Assembly: GCA_029204045.2 (NCBI GenBank)
Contig: CM055080.1
Coordinates: 11,081,241-11,145,240 of the forward strand
Length of the DNA: 64,000 bases
Reading direction: 5' to 3'
DNA from: Tillandsia leiboldiana
Lineage: Eukaryota; Streptophyta; Magnoliopsida; Poales; Bromeliaceae
Positions 22,999 through 35,341 of the stretch are shown piece after piece (position 1 is the stretch's first letter; the number at the start of each line of letters is the position of its first letter). The translations under genes were made by a program, and so were the position numbers. The notes under the pieces were generated by a model that did no database searches, was not told where the DNA came from, and saw nothing but the letters and a program-made list of their open reading frames with translations.

Positions 22999-25366
22999 TC
23001 AAGCAGAAGCTGCAGCAGCAGCTTCCTCCTGCAGCTGCTTCACCTTCGTGATGTAATCGTTCATCGCTTCCTCCTTCGACTTACCTGTTTATTTCGCCAA
23101 TGTGTTAATGTATCAGCAATATACAGGGCCAATATGTTAAAAAAAAGGGTTAATTGCATACATGTCCCTGCAAATATGTCGAATTGCAAATATATCCCTG
23201 CAAAATTCAACTTTTCATATTTATCCCTTCAAAAATCCAAAGTTCTTCAAATATGCCCTCTGGTTAATCCCCGTTTGGAATCTGTTTATTTTTTAACAGA
23301 TTCGATGTGAAATGACTTTTTTGCCCCCTTACAAATATATCCCTCCAAAAGCAATACCATTATACTTGTTACAAAAATGCCCTTCTCCAAAAATCATAAA
23401 ATTCTATCATTAAAATAATTTTTTTTTTCTCTTTTTTTTTTTTTTTTTGAGGTATAATATGGAAAGGGTAAATATGTAAATTCAATTTTTAATCTAACCA
23501 AGGTTAAGCATTTAACCTAAGGTTAAATCAATTTTTTTAACAGAGATGGACGGTAGGGGCATATTTGAATAACGATGGATTTTTGAAGGGATAAATATGA
23601 AAAGTTGAATTTTGCAGGAATATATTTGCAATTCGACATATTTGCAGGGACATGTATGCAATTAACCCTAAAAAAAAAATCGAGAAAGAGAGATTAGGAA
23701 AAGTAATATCAGAACCTTCCACAGACTTCCAAGCATCCCACTTGGCTCTGTCCCTCATATTGAACACACCCGGCCGGCCTGCAGTGACAAAAACGAAAGC
23801 ACAAAGTAAACAACTAGCATAGCAAATAGAGTTCAAAGCTAGTTTTCCAAAGTCCACCTCTTACCAACAAGAGAAATTTCGCGTCGATTTATAAGCTACC
23901 GATTGAAAGCCAGTAATAAGATACTCAATCATTCATACAAAATTACCGAATTACCGAAGCGATTTGGTTTAATTGGTCGCGCATTTTGAGGGCCAAATCA
24001 AAAGAACAAGTAGTTGTTTGGCACAGATAAAGTGAGAATTGGACAGGTATCGTACTGAATGAAACAGCGGATGATCGAGCTCAAATTATAGTGAGAAACA
24101 GATGCATAATCATACTTGGTTGATAATTTAAATGAAAAAAGAGAAATGCATACTGGTGTTGACTGGTCCGACAGTCGCCTGCTTGAAAAGCCCGTAAAGG
24201 ATCAATTTGCTCTCATTGGTAGTATTTTCCGGCAGCGTTTTGGCTTTCTCAGCATGTTCGTCAAACTCTTCCTACAAGACGAGTTACGAAAAGCACTTTG
24301 TCAACCACGGATACCGTAACCACTTGATACGATACGCTCATCTCGCAATCATCGAAGCATTCAAATAAACAAGGTTGTTGCAATTTGCAAATCAATGTTG
24401 ATGGTAACAAAAAGACCAATAGATTTTAATTGCAGATTACAAAGAGAAAGTTTTGGTAATTCAGATCCAATTGGGTCCATAAAGGACCAGAATCAAATGT
24501 ATTATATTATTATAATTATACCTTGATATATAACATGGCACACATTATGGATTCAATAAGGTCGATTCCTCCGAAAAGCGTAGAAATTTTTCATGAAAAA
24601 CAAGTTTTCATTTCCCAAATGAAAAACTAGAAAATAAAAAACACAAACACAACTCCTAGAAACTAATTTTCCTAACAATTTTTGTTTTACAAATTTTTTT
24701 TTTTGCAAACGAAAACTTTGAAAAAGAGTGTTCTCAATGGATTCATTCATGTCAAGAAATTTTTTTAAAAAAAGATTGTAATTTTCATGACATTATGATC
24801 TTCTTAATGGGTCTGAAAAAATATGCAGAATCATACATTCAGATCTCACGAGAAATATTAATAAGAACATAAGCAAAATGTTACAGAGATCTTAAAGGGG
24901 TTGAATCCAAACACTCATAACTTTCTAATCTTGATCCAGATCTAAGAAAATCAGAGAAATAAGCATTAAAAATCCCTAATTTCACAGTGAACCCACAACA
25001 TTCCACCCTAATTTAGCAACAAAAATCGATCCATTTCCCCCCCCCCCCCCCCCCAAAAAAAATGGCAAAAAAAATGGCAAAATTTTTTTTAAAAAAAATC
25101 CGATCTAATACTATTTTGACCTAAAAAACCCTAAATGTCAGGAAATTAACTAAAAATTCAGCAGAAATTGAGAGGAAAAAGAGAAGAAAACATCAAATAA
25201 TTAGAAAAAAATAAAAAACATTCGAACTCATCCTCAAAACCTTAAAATCCTTCTTTTTTGAGCAGAAATTTACAGTAAACAGAGAAGGAAACAACAAATA
25301 AGTCAAAAAACTATGAAATAAAAGCGAAATTAATGGGAAATTTTTGTGCATTACCTTCAAACCCAT
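22999..25366 (-). CDS. ACBP: Acyl-CoA-binding protein (ACBP), four exons, 92 aa
   Basis: Exons read on the minus strand: 25366-25355 (MGLK), 24271-24154, 23778-23716 and 23084-22999, all with GT-AG introns. The product is a cytosolic 10-kDa acyl-CoA-binding protein that binds and shuttles long-chain acyl-CoA esters between plastid, ER and peroxisome pools. Visible hallmarks are EEFDEHAEKAKTLPENTTN, then LYGLFKQATVGPVNTS, RPGVFNMRDRAKWDAWKSVEG and KSKEEAMNDYITKVKQL, including the ligand-contacting Tyr and Lys of YGLFKQAT and the Lys-Trp of AKWDAW. Length matches the plant small ACBP class. The C-terminus is extended by Ala residues (EEAAAAASA). Intron 1 (about 1.1 kb) is T-rich with a poly-C run. 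Intron 3 is enlarged by a 522-bp MITE. Confidence 0.96.
23147..23668. mobile_element. MITE family 2, copy 2, inside ACBP intron 3
   Basis: Starts GGGTTAATTGCATACATG and ends with its inverse CATGTATGCAATTAACCC, with near-perfect TIRs of about 100 bp each. The 9-bp TSDs taaaaaaaa (23138-23146 and 23669-23677) lie in an A-rich site. It accounts for most of the 631-bp intron. Confidence 0.88.
25037..25054. repeat. Poly-C tract in ACBP intron 1
   Basis: About 18 consecutive C flanked by A-rich DNA. Confidence 0.9.
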
Positions 25367-25600
25367 CGCTTTTTCCCCTTCTTTTTAATTTTTTTTTTTT
25401 TCCTCTCTCTCTCTCCCTTCGATTTGGAGATATTCGCTTTTGTTTATATACGCGATCTCTGATAACATTCGCTCTTAGAGTTCATGAAAATTACGGAAAT
25501 GCCACCGCTCAATCATTGATCTTTCGTGTAGATGCATCCGCAGATATTTCCCCGTGCGGGTGTCCTTAGATGTCATCTCGGCCGTCGATTGCGTGGGGAT
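25367..25600 (-). promoter_or_regulatory. 5' leader and promoter region of ACBP
   Basis: On the minus strand a purine-rich GAGA-type leader (complement of tcctctctctctct, about 25400-25418) precedes the MGLK start. A TATA-like tatataaac lies near 25443-25451 on the minus strand, about 80 bp upstream of the ATG. Prediction by motif and position only. Confidence 0.45.
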
Positions 25601-25799
25601 TGGTGCGGTCCCATTGGAGCTCGTATGCGGGCGTTTTTGAATCGCATCGATGATTATTAAGAGATGAGGATGGGTGATTTGGTCGAAACACAAAACAGGG
25701 AAAGGAGACCCCGACATTGCGCCACGTATCCCATAAGTTATATAAAAAATCTTTCTCTATAATAATAACTATCAAAAATCTATTTCATCTCTCAAAATA

Positions 25800-26225
25800 T
25801 CAAGTTAATATATTTATTTTTTATTATTATTTTATTCGCTTTTTATAATTTATATTAACAATATTTTTAAAATAATAAAAATATATTAAATTATTTTTTT
25901 ATGGAATAAATAAGAGTAATTTTGTTATTTCACGTTCTCTGTTAACACCGTAAAATACACTCGTTTAAAAGATAAAAATCTGAAGAAATAATTTTTACTT
26001 TTTTTTTTTTTATTTTTTTTTTTTTTATCTTAACCTATATATAAAACTTGTGATATGACTACACCAGGAATTTTCCATAAAGATGAACATATTTTTAGAA
26101 ATACTAAATTATTAGTGCTAGTAAATTTTTAGTCATTAGATGAAATAATGTGCGGCTATGATGATAGTAAATCTATTGATGGAATAGCATGATCTAAGAA
26201 GTGAAACCGAACTTATATATAGCGT
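25800..26225. other. Gene-free AT-rich interval
   Basis: A/T-rich DNA with T-tracts. No gene or repeat is clearly defined. Confidence 0.45.
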
Positions 26226-26520
26226 AGGGCTATTATACTCTTATGAGTATAAACTTTTTTTTACTCATAACTTTTTCGTCCTTGGATGAAGTAATGTGCG
26301 GTTAGGATGATAATGATCTCCTTAGAGTTTAGTAGGCTGTTGTTGAAATAGTATAAATCTTAGGGACTGATGATAGTGATCTCCTTAGAGTTTAGTAGGC
26401 TGTTGTTGAAATAGTATAAATCTTAGGGACTACTATAATTTTAACCGCACATTCTTTCATCTAAGAGCCGAAAATTTATGAGTATAAAGAGGCTTTACTC
26501 ATAAGAGTATACTAATAGGA
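26226..26520. mobile_element. Palindromic MITE-like family 4, copy 1
   Basis: Starts near ctattatactcttatgagta and ends near tactcataagagtatac. Inner arms atgcgg/ccgcac also pair. A 64-bp block from about 26308 to 26371 is directly duplicated (from about 26372), so the loop contains two near-identical copies. A related element lies at 48503-48738. The TSD is not resolved. Confidence 0.65.
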
Positions 26521-26546
26521 CTCTCTCTCTCTATATATATAAAACT

Positions 26547-26765
26547 ATCGATAGTATCAAGCAATTTGCACTATCAAATTTTTAACTCTTGAATGAAAGT
26601 ATGTGCAGTTGGAATTATAGTAGTCCCCTCAAATTTTTACTATTCAACCAACCACCCACTAAAACCTAGGGGACCATTATCATCCTAACTGCATATATCT
26701 TAATCCAAGAACTAAAAACTTGATAACATCAATGACTTGGTACTATCGATAGTATTCCAGCCGGA

Positions 26766-26851
<86 letters not shown>

Positions 26852-27080
26852 TACGGCTGGAATACTATTGATAACACCAAGTAATTGGTGCTACCAAATT
26901 TTCAACTCTTCGATGAAAAGATGTGCGGTTAGGATTATAGTGGTTCCCTAGATTTTTACTATTCAACAAACTATCCAGTAAACTCTAGAAGATTACTATC
27001 ATCCTAACCGCATATTTTTTAATCCAAGAGCTAAAAAATTAATAGCACTAGTGGTTTGGTGCTATCGATAGTATTCCAAC
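26547..27080. mobile_element. Palindromic MITE-like family 4 variants, a pair separated by (AT)n
   Basis: Two related units, 26547-26765 and about 26852-27080. Each is bounded by ctatcgatagta-type inverted ends and contains gtagtcccct and the inverse ggggaccattat, plus atgcgg/ccgcat-like pairs. They are separated by the (AT)n at 26769-26848, and ggaat arms facing it make the tract the centre of a larger palindrome. Confidence 0.6.
26769..26848. repeat. (AT)n microsatellite at the centre of a palindrome
   Basis: About 40 AT units bounded by cagccggaatc on the left and gattacggctgg on the right, which are near-inverse of each other. Confidence 0.95.
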
Positions 27081-27081
27081 C

Positions 27082-27085
<4 letters not shown>

Positions 27086-27151
<66 letters not shown>
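27086..27151. repeat. (AT)n microsatellite
   Basis: About 33 units, directly abutting the end of the second family 4 unit and followed by a short GA run. Confidence 0.93.
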
Positions 27152-27154
<3 letters not shown>

Positions 27155-27159
27155 AGAGA

Positions 27160-28699
27160 GAGAGTAAAGCTTATATGTTTTTAAAAATACAAGCTTAATC
27201 ATGTTTGTGAATTTTTTACCATTGAATTTGTATTGATATTTATATTATTTGTTTTTTCTTTTTTTCTCTTTTTAATTAACTTTAGCACAAATTTCAAAAT
27301 AAATTCAATGGTAAAAAATTTATAAGTATAAATTAGTTTATACTTTTAAAATATATAAGCTCTATTATATATATATATATATATATATTAGTAATGAAAT
27401 TTAATAAATATGATGGATACTTATCGAAAGTATATATGATCCAATTAATTTCAGTAACGTACGGTCTAATCCAGTAGTTATTATCCCAACAATCGAAGTA
27501 GGTGGCTTTGCATCCATAATATTTTTGACATTTTATGACGTATTTGGATCTAACTTTGCACATTACTATGTTTAAATTTAGGTTTGGATCAAATCATTAG
27601 AAACTGTGTCTATTCTTTTATAGTTGAATATTATTAGTACATAATTTATTTTCAAGAATATTTAAAGAATAATTTTTAAAATTTGCATGCAAGATTCAAG
27701 AATACAATATTATAAATATAATCGCATTGGATTTAGAGGAGATATGTGCGACGTATAAAATACGGTTCTAAAAGTAAAATTGTTTCTTTACATGCGAGGT
27801 TGAATTTTGCCAGTGAGCTTGAAAATATTAGAATATTTAAATAATAAATAAAAAAAATTATAAAATGTGAATATAAAAAAAGTATGCGATGTGTGTTTCA
27901 TTCATCCACAAATTCTTCTTCTCCCTCTAATCTTATCATTATTTTTTTTATAACTAAAATTAATTTAAATTTTTATGAGACCTACGGTTAAGTATAAACT
28001 TAACATCTGTATATAAATATACATATAGTATTTTTCTTATTAAATTATGCTAAAAACACAAACTCAAATAAAAAAGAGAAATTATAAGATTCTAAAAAAT
28101 TATATAAAATAATTAATTTTTTCTCGTACTACGATATTATATAAAATTATATAAAATAATTATATTTTTTTATTATCTTTTTATTATATTTATATAGAGA
28201 GAGACTAGGGCAGAGGCTTTAGTTATTTTAAACAGGGACATTAGATTCTGATCAATTATGTTAGATTTAATCTATAATGTTAGAAATATCTAAAAATTAT
28301 ATTTTTAAATTTTTAAATTTTATTTGTCTATTGAGCCAATAGCTTCAAAATAAAAGACTAAAAATAAAAATTTTATAAAAAATAATGATAAAATTTTTTA
28401 ATTTTTAATCAAAAATTTTAATCTCGATCTTGATATTAAGTAAAATATTTTATCAATATTTTATGCAGATTTAGATTGTCCTACACAGCTGAATTTATAA
28501 ATATATCAAATATATCATATTAGCCGTTAAAATAATTATTTTTAAAACTTTTTGATCGCTTAAAAAATAATATCAACAAATTATAAAATTTGATCTCTAA
28601 ATTGTTCTAAGAGAATAAATCATGCGAAAATAAACTAATTATAAAACCAAATATTCTATCATTAAAAATAATTTATAAATAAAAAAATATTCATACTTT

Positions 28700-28700
<1 letters not shown>
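27160..28700. other. Gene-free AT-rich interval
   Basis: A possible small hairpin at 27170-27360 (cttaatcatgtttgtgaatt region against its later inverse caatggtaaaaaattt) next to a short (AT)n at 27365-27389. No gene is recognised. Confidence 0.45.

Positions 28701-28701
<1 letters not shown>

Positions 28702-28761
<60 letters not shown>
28702..28761. repeat. (AT)n microsatellite
   Basis: About 30 units, immediately left of family 3 copy b. Confidence 0.95.
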
Positions 28762-28763
<2 letters not shown>

Positions 28764-29204
28764 ACAATTTCTTATATACTCTAAAATTTTTTCTATTTTT
28801 AAATTTACTTCTCTTAGAAGGCTAATATTAAAACTACTCTTCTTACGTTCCAACTTCTTTCTAAAATACTCCTGAAGTTAAATTATATTAGTATACCGTT
28901 TGAAGCTATCGTTATCTGTGTGAAATTACTATTTTACCCTTTCAAATATACCCTTCTATCATAACCAACTTTTTTTATATACCCTTAAAATTTTTAATAG
29001 TTTTAGTAGATAGAGACAAAATAGATATATCTGATAGTTTTCAACTCCGATTGTTATTTAACTCTAGTTTAACCCAACTCTAGTTTAACCCTAATTAACT
29101 TAACAAAAAAAACGTTAGAAATATTTTTAATAACGGTGGAACGTATGAAGGATATATTAGAAAGAAAAAAATAAAAGAAATAAATCAGATATTACAGGCA
29201 ATTA

Positions 29205-29209
<5 letters not shown>
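28762..29209. mobile_element. MITE-like family 3, copy b
   Basis: Starts ggacaatttcttatata and ends near caggcaattat. It has the same internal order as 18404-18935 but without the telomere-like insert and the 64-bp duplication. It is flanked on both sides by (AT)n tracts (28702-28761 and 29210-29238). Confidence 0.7.
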
Positions 29210-29239
<30 letters not shown>

Positions 29240-29243
<4 letters not shown>

Positions 29244-30104
29244 AGATTCCAATTCCATCCTACTTTACCCTTGTGGGCATTGGCTACTCCAACTTATTTT
29301 TTCTAAATATAATATTGGTTTTAAAATTATTATTTTTTATAAAGACAAAGTATAGGAAAAATATTATGGAGAATATTCCTTCCTCGCACAGAACAATTAT
29401 GCTGGAACAGCATACTAAGTTTGAAAACAGAGGAAAAAAAAAAAAAAATTAAAAAAAAGCACACTAATAAAAGTTCGAAAATAATCGAGCATCTCACATC
29501 ATTCTTATTTATCTTCAAAATTAATTTAACTGACACTGTTAAATAAAATGAAGTTTGAACAAAACCACATAAAAATTGCAAGATCACCCAAGCTCCCACT
29601 GACAAGCAATTATACAAAGATCAGTCTTTCGACTGTGGTGAAATGAGAAATGAAGTCGAATTTGCGAAACTCACAAATTCTTCACCTTGATGAACAATCT
29701 AAAGCCGAAGAAGATTCGAATTTCCGAAATGTGTTTAAAACAAAAAAATGGAGTGTTTGGATCTTCAATTCCTAATGTCAAAATGGAGTCTTTTCTTTCA
29801 TAAATGCTTAGAATGTTTTAGAATCATTTAAAAAACTAACAAAATTACCAAGTTGCATAATTTATTCAAGTATAACAAACTCACATTACTGCTAACAAGA
29901 TAAAATCTATGAATCATGAGAATTATAAAACTTAGCAACTCCGAAATTCTCTTGAAAAGATCCGGCGCATTCGCAAAATCCAAATAAAAATGCATAGGGA
30001 AGAGCAGTTGAGAGCTCAGCTAGATTTGAATCCAAATGTTAACTAATCTCTGTTTCATAGAATGAAAGGTAAACTTAGAAATGCGTTCCGAGTTCCGACC
30101 TGAT
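29240..30104. other. Downstream region of RPL13
   Basis: No gene is recognised. The part near 30104 is likely the RPL13 3' UTR on the minus strand. Confidence 0.45.
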
Positions 30105-32486
30105 TTACTTCTTCTCTTCCTTGTCCGCCTCCGCGGCCTTCTTCAGCCTGGCGCCGATCTGGCGCTGGTTCATGCGCTCGACGCGGAGCTTCGCGTAGGC
30201 CTTGAACGACTTCATCTCGTCCGTGACCTTCACGAGCTCAACCGATGGCTTCTCGCGGACAATCGGCATGTATTGTCCCTGGATCTGGGTCGCGATCGCA
30301 AGTTCCTCCGGTGCGGAATCACCAGCCTGAGAAGTAAATTTATAATATAAGAAGCTTCCGGAAACACAAAAGCAGCTTCTCGGCAAATAAAAAGCATGCG
30401 AGTTTTCTTATCGAATGAAATGGGATTTGAGCTTCGAAAGCCGAAGCTACAATTTGAGGCTTTTACTTAATGCTGCGGTTTGAAGCGAGTGAGGAGATTT
30501 CAACAAAAACAGATTATAAATGGTTCTTCGAATACATTACTGAAACAGTAATCGGTTGTTCAAAGAACTTTACTCGAGTCGCACTTTTGCAAGAGTACCA
30601 ACAGAGGGCCAAACAGGCTGTAGGTGTCAATTTGCCACAATATCTGGTACAGCTTAAGACGGAAGCTTAGGCATTTGGCAACAATATGCTTGGAGCCTTT
30701 AGATGCATTAGGCAAAAGCTCCTATTTCAAGCTTCTGCTGCAGTGAGATGCTCCACTGCAATACTGAGAAGGTCCGAGTTCAGAGTTTCTGCTGCGGTGA
30801 GAAGCTGCCGGGGGATATTAGAGGGGGGAAAAAATTGTAGGGGCCTTCTTACTCGGCTGGATTGAACTCCAGCAAACAGGTCTATAATATACACATACTT
30901 TAAAAACATACATACAAGAGAGTGAGTTCTTGCCTTAAACTTGCGAGCGCGTCTTGGGAAGATGACAAGTTTGGCCTTGTAGGTCTTCAGCCTCTGCACA
31001 TTGGCCTGCAGCCCCTCAAGGGAACGGTTTTTACGGCGGTGGTCCACTGCGATGCCGATTGTAGGGGCAAGCTTCTTAGGAATGCCCGCTGCCTGAGATT
31101 AAATTACACAAAAATCATTAAATTCACTAAGACATTGGCAGTTGGCAAAAAAAACCCTTGGAAAATACTGAAAATCATCAATTAAAATGGTAGAAGAAAT
31201 TAGTATCACTGATATTAACCAAAAAGGAGTAAAAACATACAGACCTTACCTGAACTACAAGAGTATTTTGGCTACGCAAACTTCAAAATTTTGAATTTTA
31301 CTACCTATGTTGCGCTACTTATGTTTTCAACAAATTCTGTGAAGTTCAGTTAAAATTTAAGTATTTGACCGTTTCATATACAACAAAGTAATAGAATATT
31401 CCGCTAAGATTCATACCATTCCATTAAAAAAGCAGAAAGTACTGGTTACATTCTAACGGCGCAGTAGTCAGATCAAATACTACAAGGTTAGGTAGTAAAA
31501 TCAATATTTTCATAGTTGAAGTATCGATTTCAAAACGCACAACAGTTCAGGTAAGTTCTGTACATTTTTAACCAAAAATGTATAATCAAGGTAAAAAAAA
31601 ATACAAAATCGCATATAATACAACATAATAGTGGTCCAACATATTTTCAACATATATTGAACATCTTGAAAGATTGTGATGAAAGGAAGGCCATAGAGGA
31701 AGCAAAGGACCACGATCAATATGCTAAAAGTTGATTTGGCAGTAAAATCAAATAACCCCCACAAATGTTCTGCAAGATTAACACACAATTGAGAGTTACC
31801 TTGAGTTCCTCTAGAGTAAAGCCCCTTCCAGCCCTAGATTTCATATTGTATTTGAGTGTTTGGCACTGCACAATAGGGCGAAGTGGGCCTGAAGTTGGGC
31901 GTGGGAAAATCTTCACAGCTTTCTTCTGACGAGCTGCAAAACCGACAGAAACAATGCAAATCAATGCGTATATGTGGGTCATTCATCATGGCTCAAGAGT
32001 CAAGACATTATGAGATATTAAAATTAAAGATTCGAAATATACTACTACTATAATTCCACTGAACAGATTCCATTAACGACTACCCTCATTCACGGTCTCT
32101 TAGCTCATCCAAATAACTTTGATTTCCAGTATGCTAATATTTCCGAAGATGACATTTAGACAAATAGGGGGGCACTCTGGTGGCTATTTATTTATGGGTT
32201 AAAATAGTCCAAACTTCCTGCCCCGTAATAATAGACCCAAAAAACCTACTAAGTTGAGTGGGACTGCGGTCCACAATAGATCTAACGGCAAGAGATCCAA
32301 TATAGACCTAACATCCAGATGGGTTGAGTCTGGTCGATATCCGTGGGCGCTATGTCTGTACGAGTGAATTGGTTGCATATTTCTAACAGCTCGAGCTTTT
32401 GAAATTAATAATTAGCGCCAACGATCCGACACACTCAAATGCGTGTTTCAACATACAAGTACAACTACACTTAGATGTATTTCAGC

Positions 32487-32526
<40 letters not shown>

Positions 32527-32637
32527 ACCAATGCGTCTTCTGGTTTTGCGAGCAGGCTGGTTGAACCAGGTCCTAACAAAATTTTGCCAATGTTTCCGGA
32601 AGTGCCCGTTGGGCACAACATTGTTATGCTTCACCAT
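30105..32637 (-). CDS. RPL13: 60S ribosomal protein L13 (eL13), four coding exons, 207 aa
   Basis: Exons on the minus strand: 32637-32529, 31933-31800, 31092-30934 and 30326-30105. The product is cytosolic large-subunit ribosomal protein eL13 (BBC1 homologue). Diagnostic stretches are MVKHNNVVPNGHFRKHWQNF at the N-terminus, RQKKAVKIFPRP, AAGIPKKLAPTIGIAVDHRR, SLEGLQANVQRLKTYKAK, and a C-terminus ending KKAAEADKEEKK. Length is within one residue of the Arabidopsis protein as I recall it. Introns 1 and 2 are GT-AG. Intron 3 needs a GC donor (AAG|GCAAGA at 30933) to keep the family reading KFK-AGDSAPEEL. Use of the next GT donor would insert six residues (ARTHSL). A non-coding first exon probably ends near 33114 (CCCG|GTAAAC). 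Confidence 0.97.
32489..32521. repeat. (GA)n in RPL13 intron 1, next to the donor site
   Basis: A GA run of about 16 units. On the gene strand it is a (CT)n placed about 8 bases after the intron donor (GTAGGG). Confidence 0.9.
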
Positions 32638-33114
32638 TTTTTACCACCTGGACAGCGATAAATTTAGCAGCAAGAATAACGCATGTTTCGAAGGAAAACA
32701 TGCATAGTGAGATTTAGATATGTTCAACTCTACCATAAATAATCCATTCTAATTACCACAGATAAGAACAAGTGGACTACTACAAACAGATTTATCCCAC
32801 TAAAAGCAAAACATTGAGAAATACAAAAAAAAAACAAAAATAAACTATTCAAGGATCAGCCCAAATGCAAATTTGAAGCCTAATGCAGAAGCATCAACAA
32901 TTAAGCTACTAAAATTTGTAATAGATATCAAAAACAACGGTGGGAAACCATCACAGAACAGCTATAGCATACTCCACAAAACCCTAATTCGAACCCATCA
33001 TAATCCCAAGCATATTAGAACGAAATGAGATCAAAATTTGATCGACAAATCCGGACACGGATTCGACGAACCCGCAGATATGGTGAGTAGAGAAGGAGGA
33101 GGAGATCGTTTACC

Positions 33115-33300
33115 GGGATCGGATCCGAGCTCGCTCCACCGCGGAGGGGGGAGGGGGGTGGAGAGGGGATGCGGCGGAGCTCTTTACTAGGGTTTTAGAA
33201 GGAGCAGGATTTGGGGGGGGAGGGGGAGGGGACAGAGGAACGAGGAGGAGATAAAAGAGAGGGAGATGCGGTGATGATCGAAACCCTAGAATCGACGGTC
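33115..33300 (-). promoter_or_regulatory. RPL13 5' UTR exon and promoter
   Basis: On the minus strand the sequence carries ccctaaaac and ccctaga telo-box-like words (33185-33195, 33283-33290), pyrimidine-rich tracts typical of plant ribosomal-protein leaders, and a 5' UTR donor near 33114. Transcription start is not determined. Confidence 0.5.
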
Positions 33301-33399
33301 GTGATCACTCGGAGTAGAAAATGGGGCCCACGATTCGGCCCATGTTTGTGGGCCGCGCTTTGGCCCATTAAGAGAAGGGTTGTAAATGGGCCCTTGTAT

Positions 33400-34880
33400 T
33401 AAAAGTGGCCTATATTATTATTATTTTTATATTATTAATTTATTTTTATGTGGTTTTATCGGTAAGTGGGAACTAAAAATATAGAAAATCGTAAGTAAAA
33501 AGAGCGAGAGACAAATTCGTCTCGATCCATCAAAAATTTGCTAAATATTCGCTCTAATTCCAATCCGTCTTGAATGGAGCTGAGAGCTAAAAATATAATT
33601 AAAATTAATTCGTTCTGAATCTATTCTGACTCGACGAGAAGTGGAGCGGAGGTGGGTGACCCTCCCTCCCGTCACCGAATGTCCCTTCCTTACATAGGAA
33701 TTTGGAGAAAAAGTTGAATAATGAGATCCTCACTTAAATTTATAGGTTCCCTCTAAATCCGCTGTTTAATACAATGTTAAGATTTAAATAAAAAATAATA
33801 ATAATATTGAAAGAGAATTTAAAAATTGATCAGAAGAGTGAATTATACGACTGACCAAACAGTCTTAATAAAAACTCATTAAGATGATTCTCAGCTAAAT
33901 TTCGCTCATAAAATTCATATCTTTTTAGCTAACCCAATCATCAAATTGACACCATTATTTTGCTCCCTTTTCTCTCTCGAAAAAAAAAAAATCAATCAAT
34001 CAATCAATTTGGTCAAAGGCTAATATCATCCCACAATGTGAGATCAATTTTTTTTTTTTTTTTTTTTTTTTAAAGGACTATGGTAAGTAAAGCAAAAACC
34101 TTCCAAAAAAGCATTCCTAGTCCAAGTTCTACAACTAACAACTAATTGAAATGAAGTTGCTATTGTTGTCACCTATTCTATCATACATTCATCAAATAAG
34201 GTATTATTAAAAACCAAAAATTAATATTATGTGTTCCTCTTCTTGTAGTATAATAACAATGGCATTGTGATATGCAGGTTTTGTTAGATCCGTATGTAAA
34301 TTAATGCGAAATAATTCAAAAAACACATGTAAATTATTAGATAATCGTTTATCTATTTGAAAACATTATAAATGTTTACCGGAATCCATGCATGATGAAA
34401 CGCGTTTTCAGATTTTATCGTTCCTCAAACACCGACAATAAAATCGTCTGGATTAAATGCTTCCAAGTCTAGATTCGTCGTCTAATTAATTTTGCTCTGA
34501 ATGAGGCAGAACAAAATTGACGGCAGGAATCCGACTCAGGACCACAACCCTTTTATATTCCTTATGTACAAGAAAGAATATCATTACTGGATTTTCAGAG
34601 TCTGGATCAAAAACTAGAGGTTTGTTTCCCTTGGAAGATTTACATTTATTTTTTCCTTTACATTCTAATGAATCCATTCACAGTTTAAACTACTGAAAGC
34701 ATTATTTACTCACTTTCTGTCTATCTTCTCAAAATACAGAATGCATAGGGAGGATATTCAAAGAAAGCTTAGAAAATGACAGGAAGGTAAGCTTTAAACA
34801 GGTTTTGAGACAAAGAGTTATAAAAACAGCTTCAATCATGAATAAGTTGTTTTCAATCATTTTGTGAACTTCTCTTTTGT
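33400..34880. other. Gene-free interval
   Basis: AT-rich DNA with a poly-T run (about 34049-34073) and a short tcaatcaatcaa run (33990-34008). A 63-codon minus frame (34486-34677) is open but has no recognisable motif. Confidence 0.4.
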
Positions 34881-35090
34881 GACGCTCCACTTCCCGGGGG
34901 TCACCCATCCTAGAACTACTCTAGCTCTAGCACGCTTAACTCTCATAACCTCTTGAATCTTGCTATCATTCAAAATGCTATAACCGGGTTAAAAAATTTA
35001 GTCCTATTATATCATTTATATATAGGATTAATCCAAATTCCGGGGGTGTCCCATCTTTTCTCTTTAATTTTCACCTTGACAGAAGGGAAC
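34880..35090. repeat. Dispersed repeat R2, copy 1
   Basis: Starts with gtgacgctccacttcc and continues through gggtcacccatc and an agcacgcttaactct block. A diverged copy lies at about 40660-40830 (gcactccacttttcag, gagggtcatc, acatacttaactttc). Probably an LTR or TRIM end fragment. Boundaries are uncertain. Confidence 0.5.
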
Positions 35091-35341
35091 TCTAATTCGG
35101 ATGGGTCGATCCAATCAGAAAGCTCAGGTAACTTTTGGATAATTTGGAGGAGTGATCAGACCAAAGTTTACATACTTGTTTCAGTATAACATCTAATAGG
35201 AATGTTTTCTTGCTTTTCTTATGCTGTATCTAAACAGTTTCTAAGACAATAAAAATTTGTGGTCGAATCAAATAGCAATTTCTTTATTCCCAATGGATTA
35301 CTTTTGCACAATATTTTGTGTCACAAGTTCTAACTTATAAA

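Noticed and set aside
34486..34677. 63-codon minus frame
   Set aside because: Short, no motif, no splice or promoter context.
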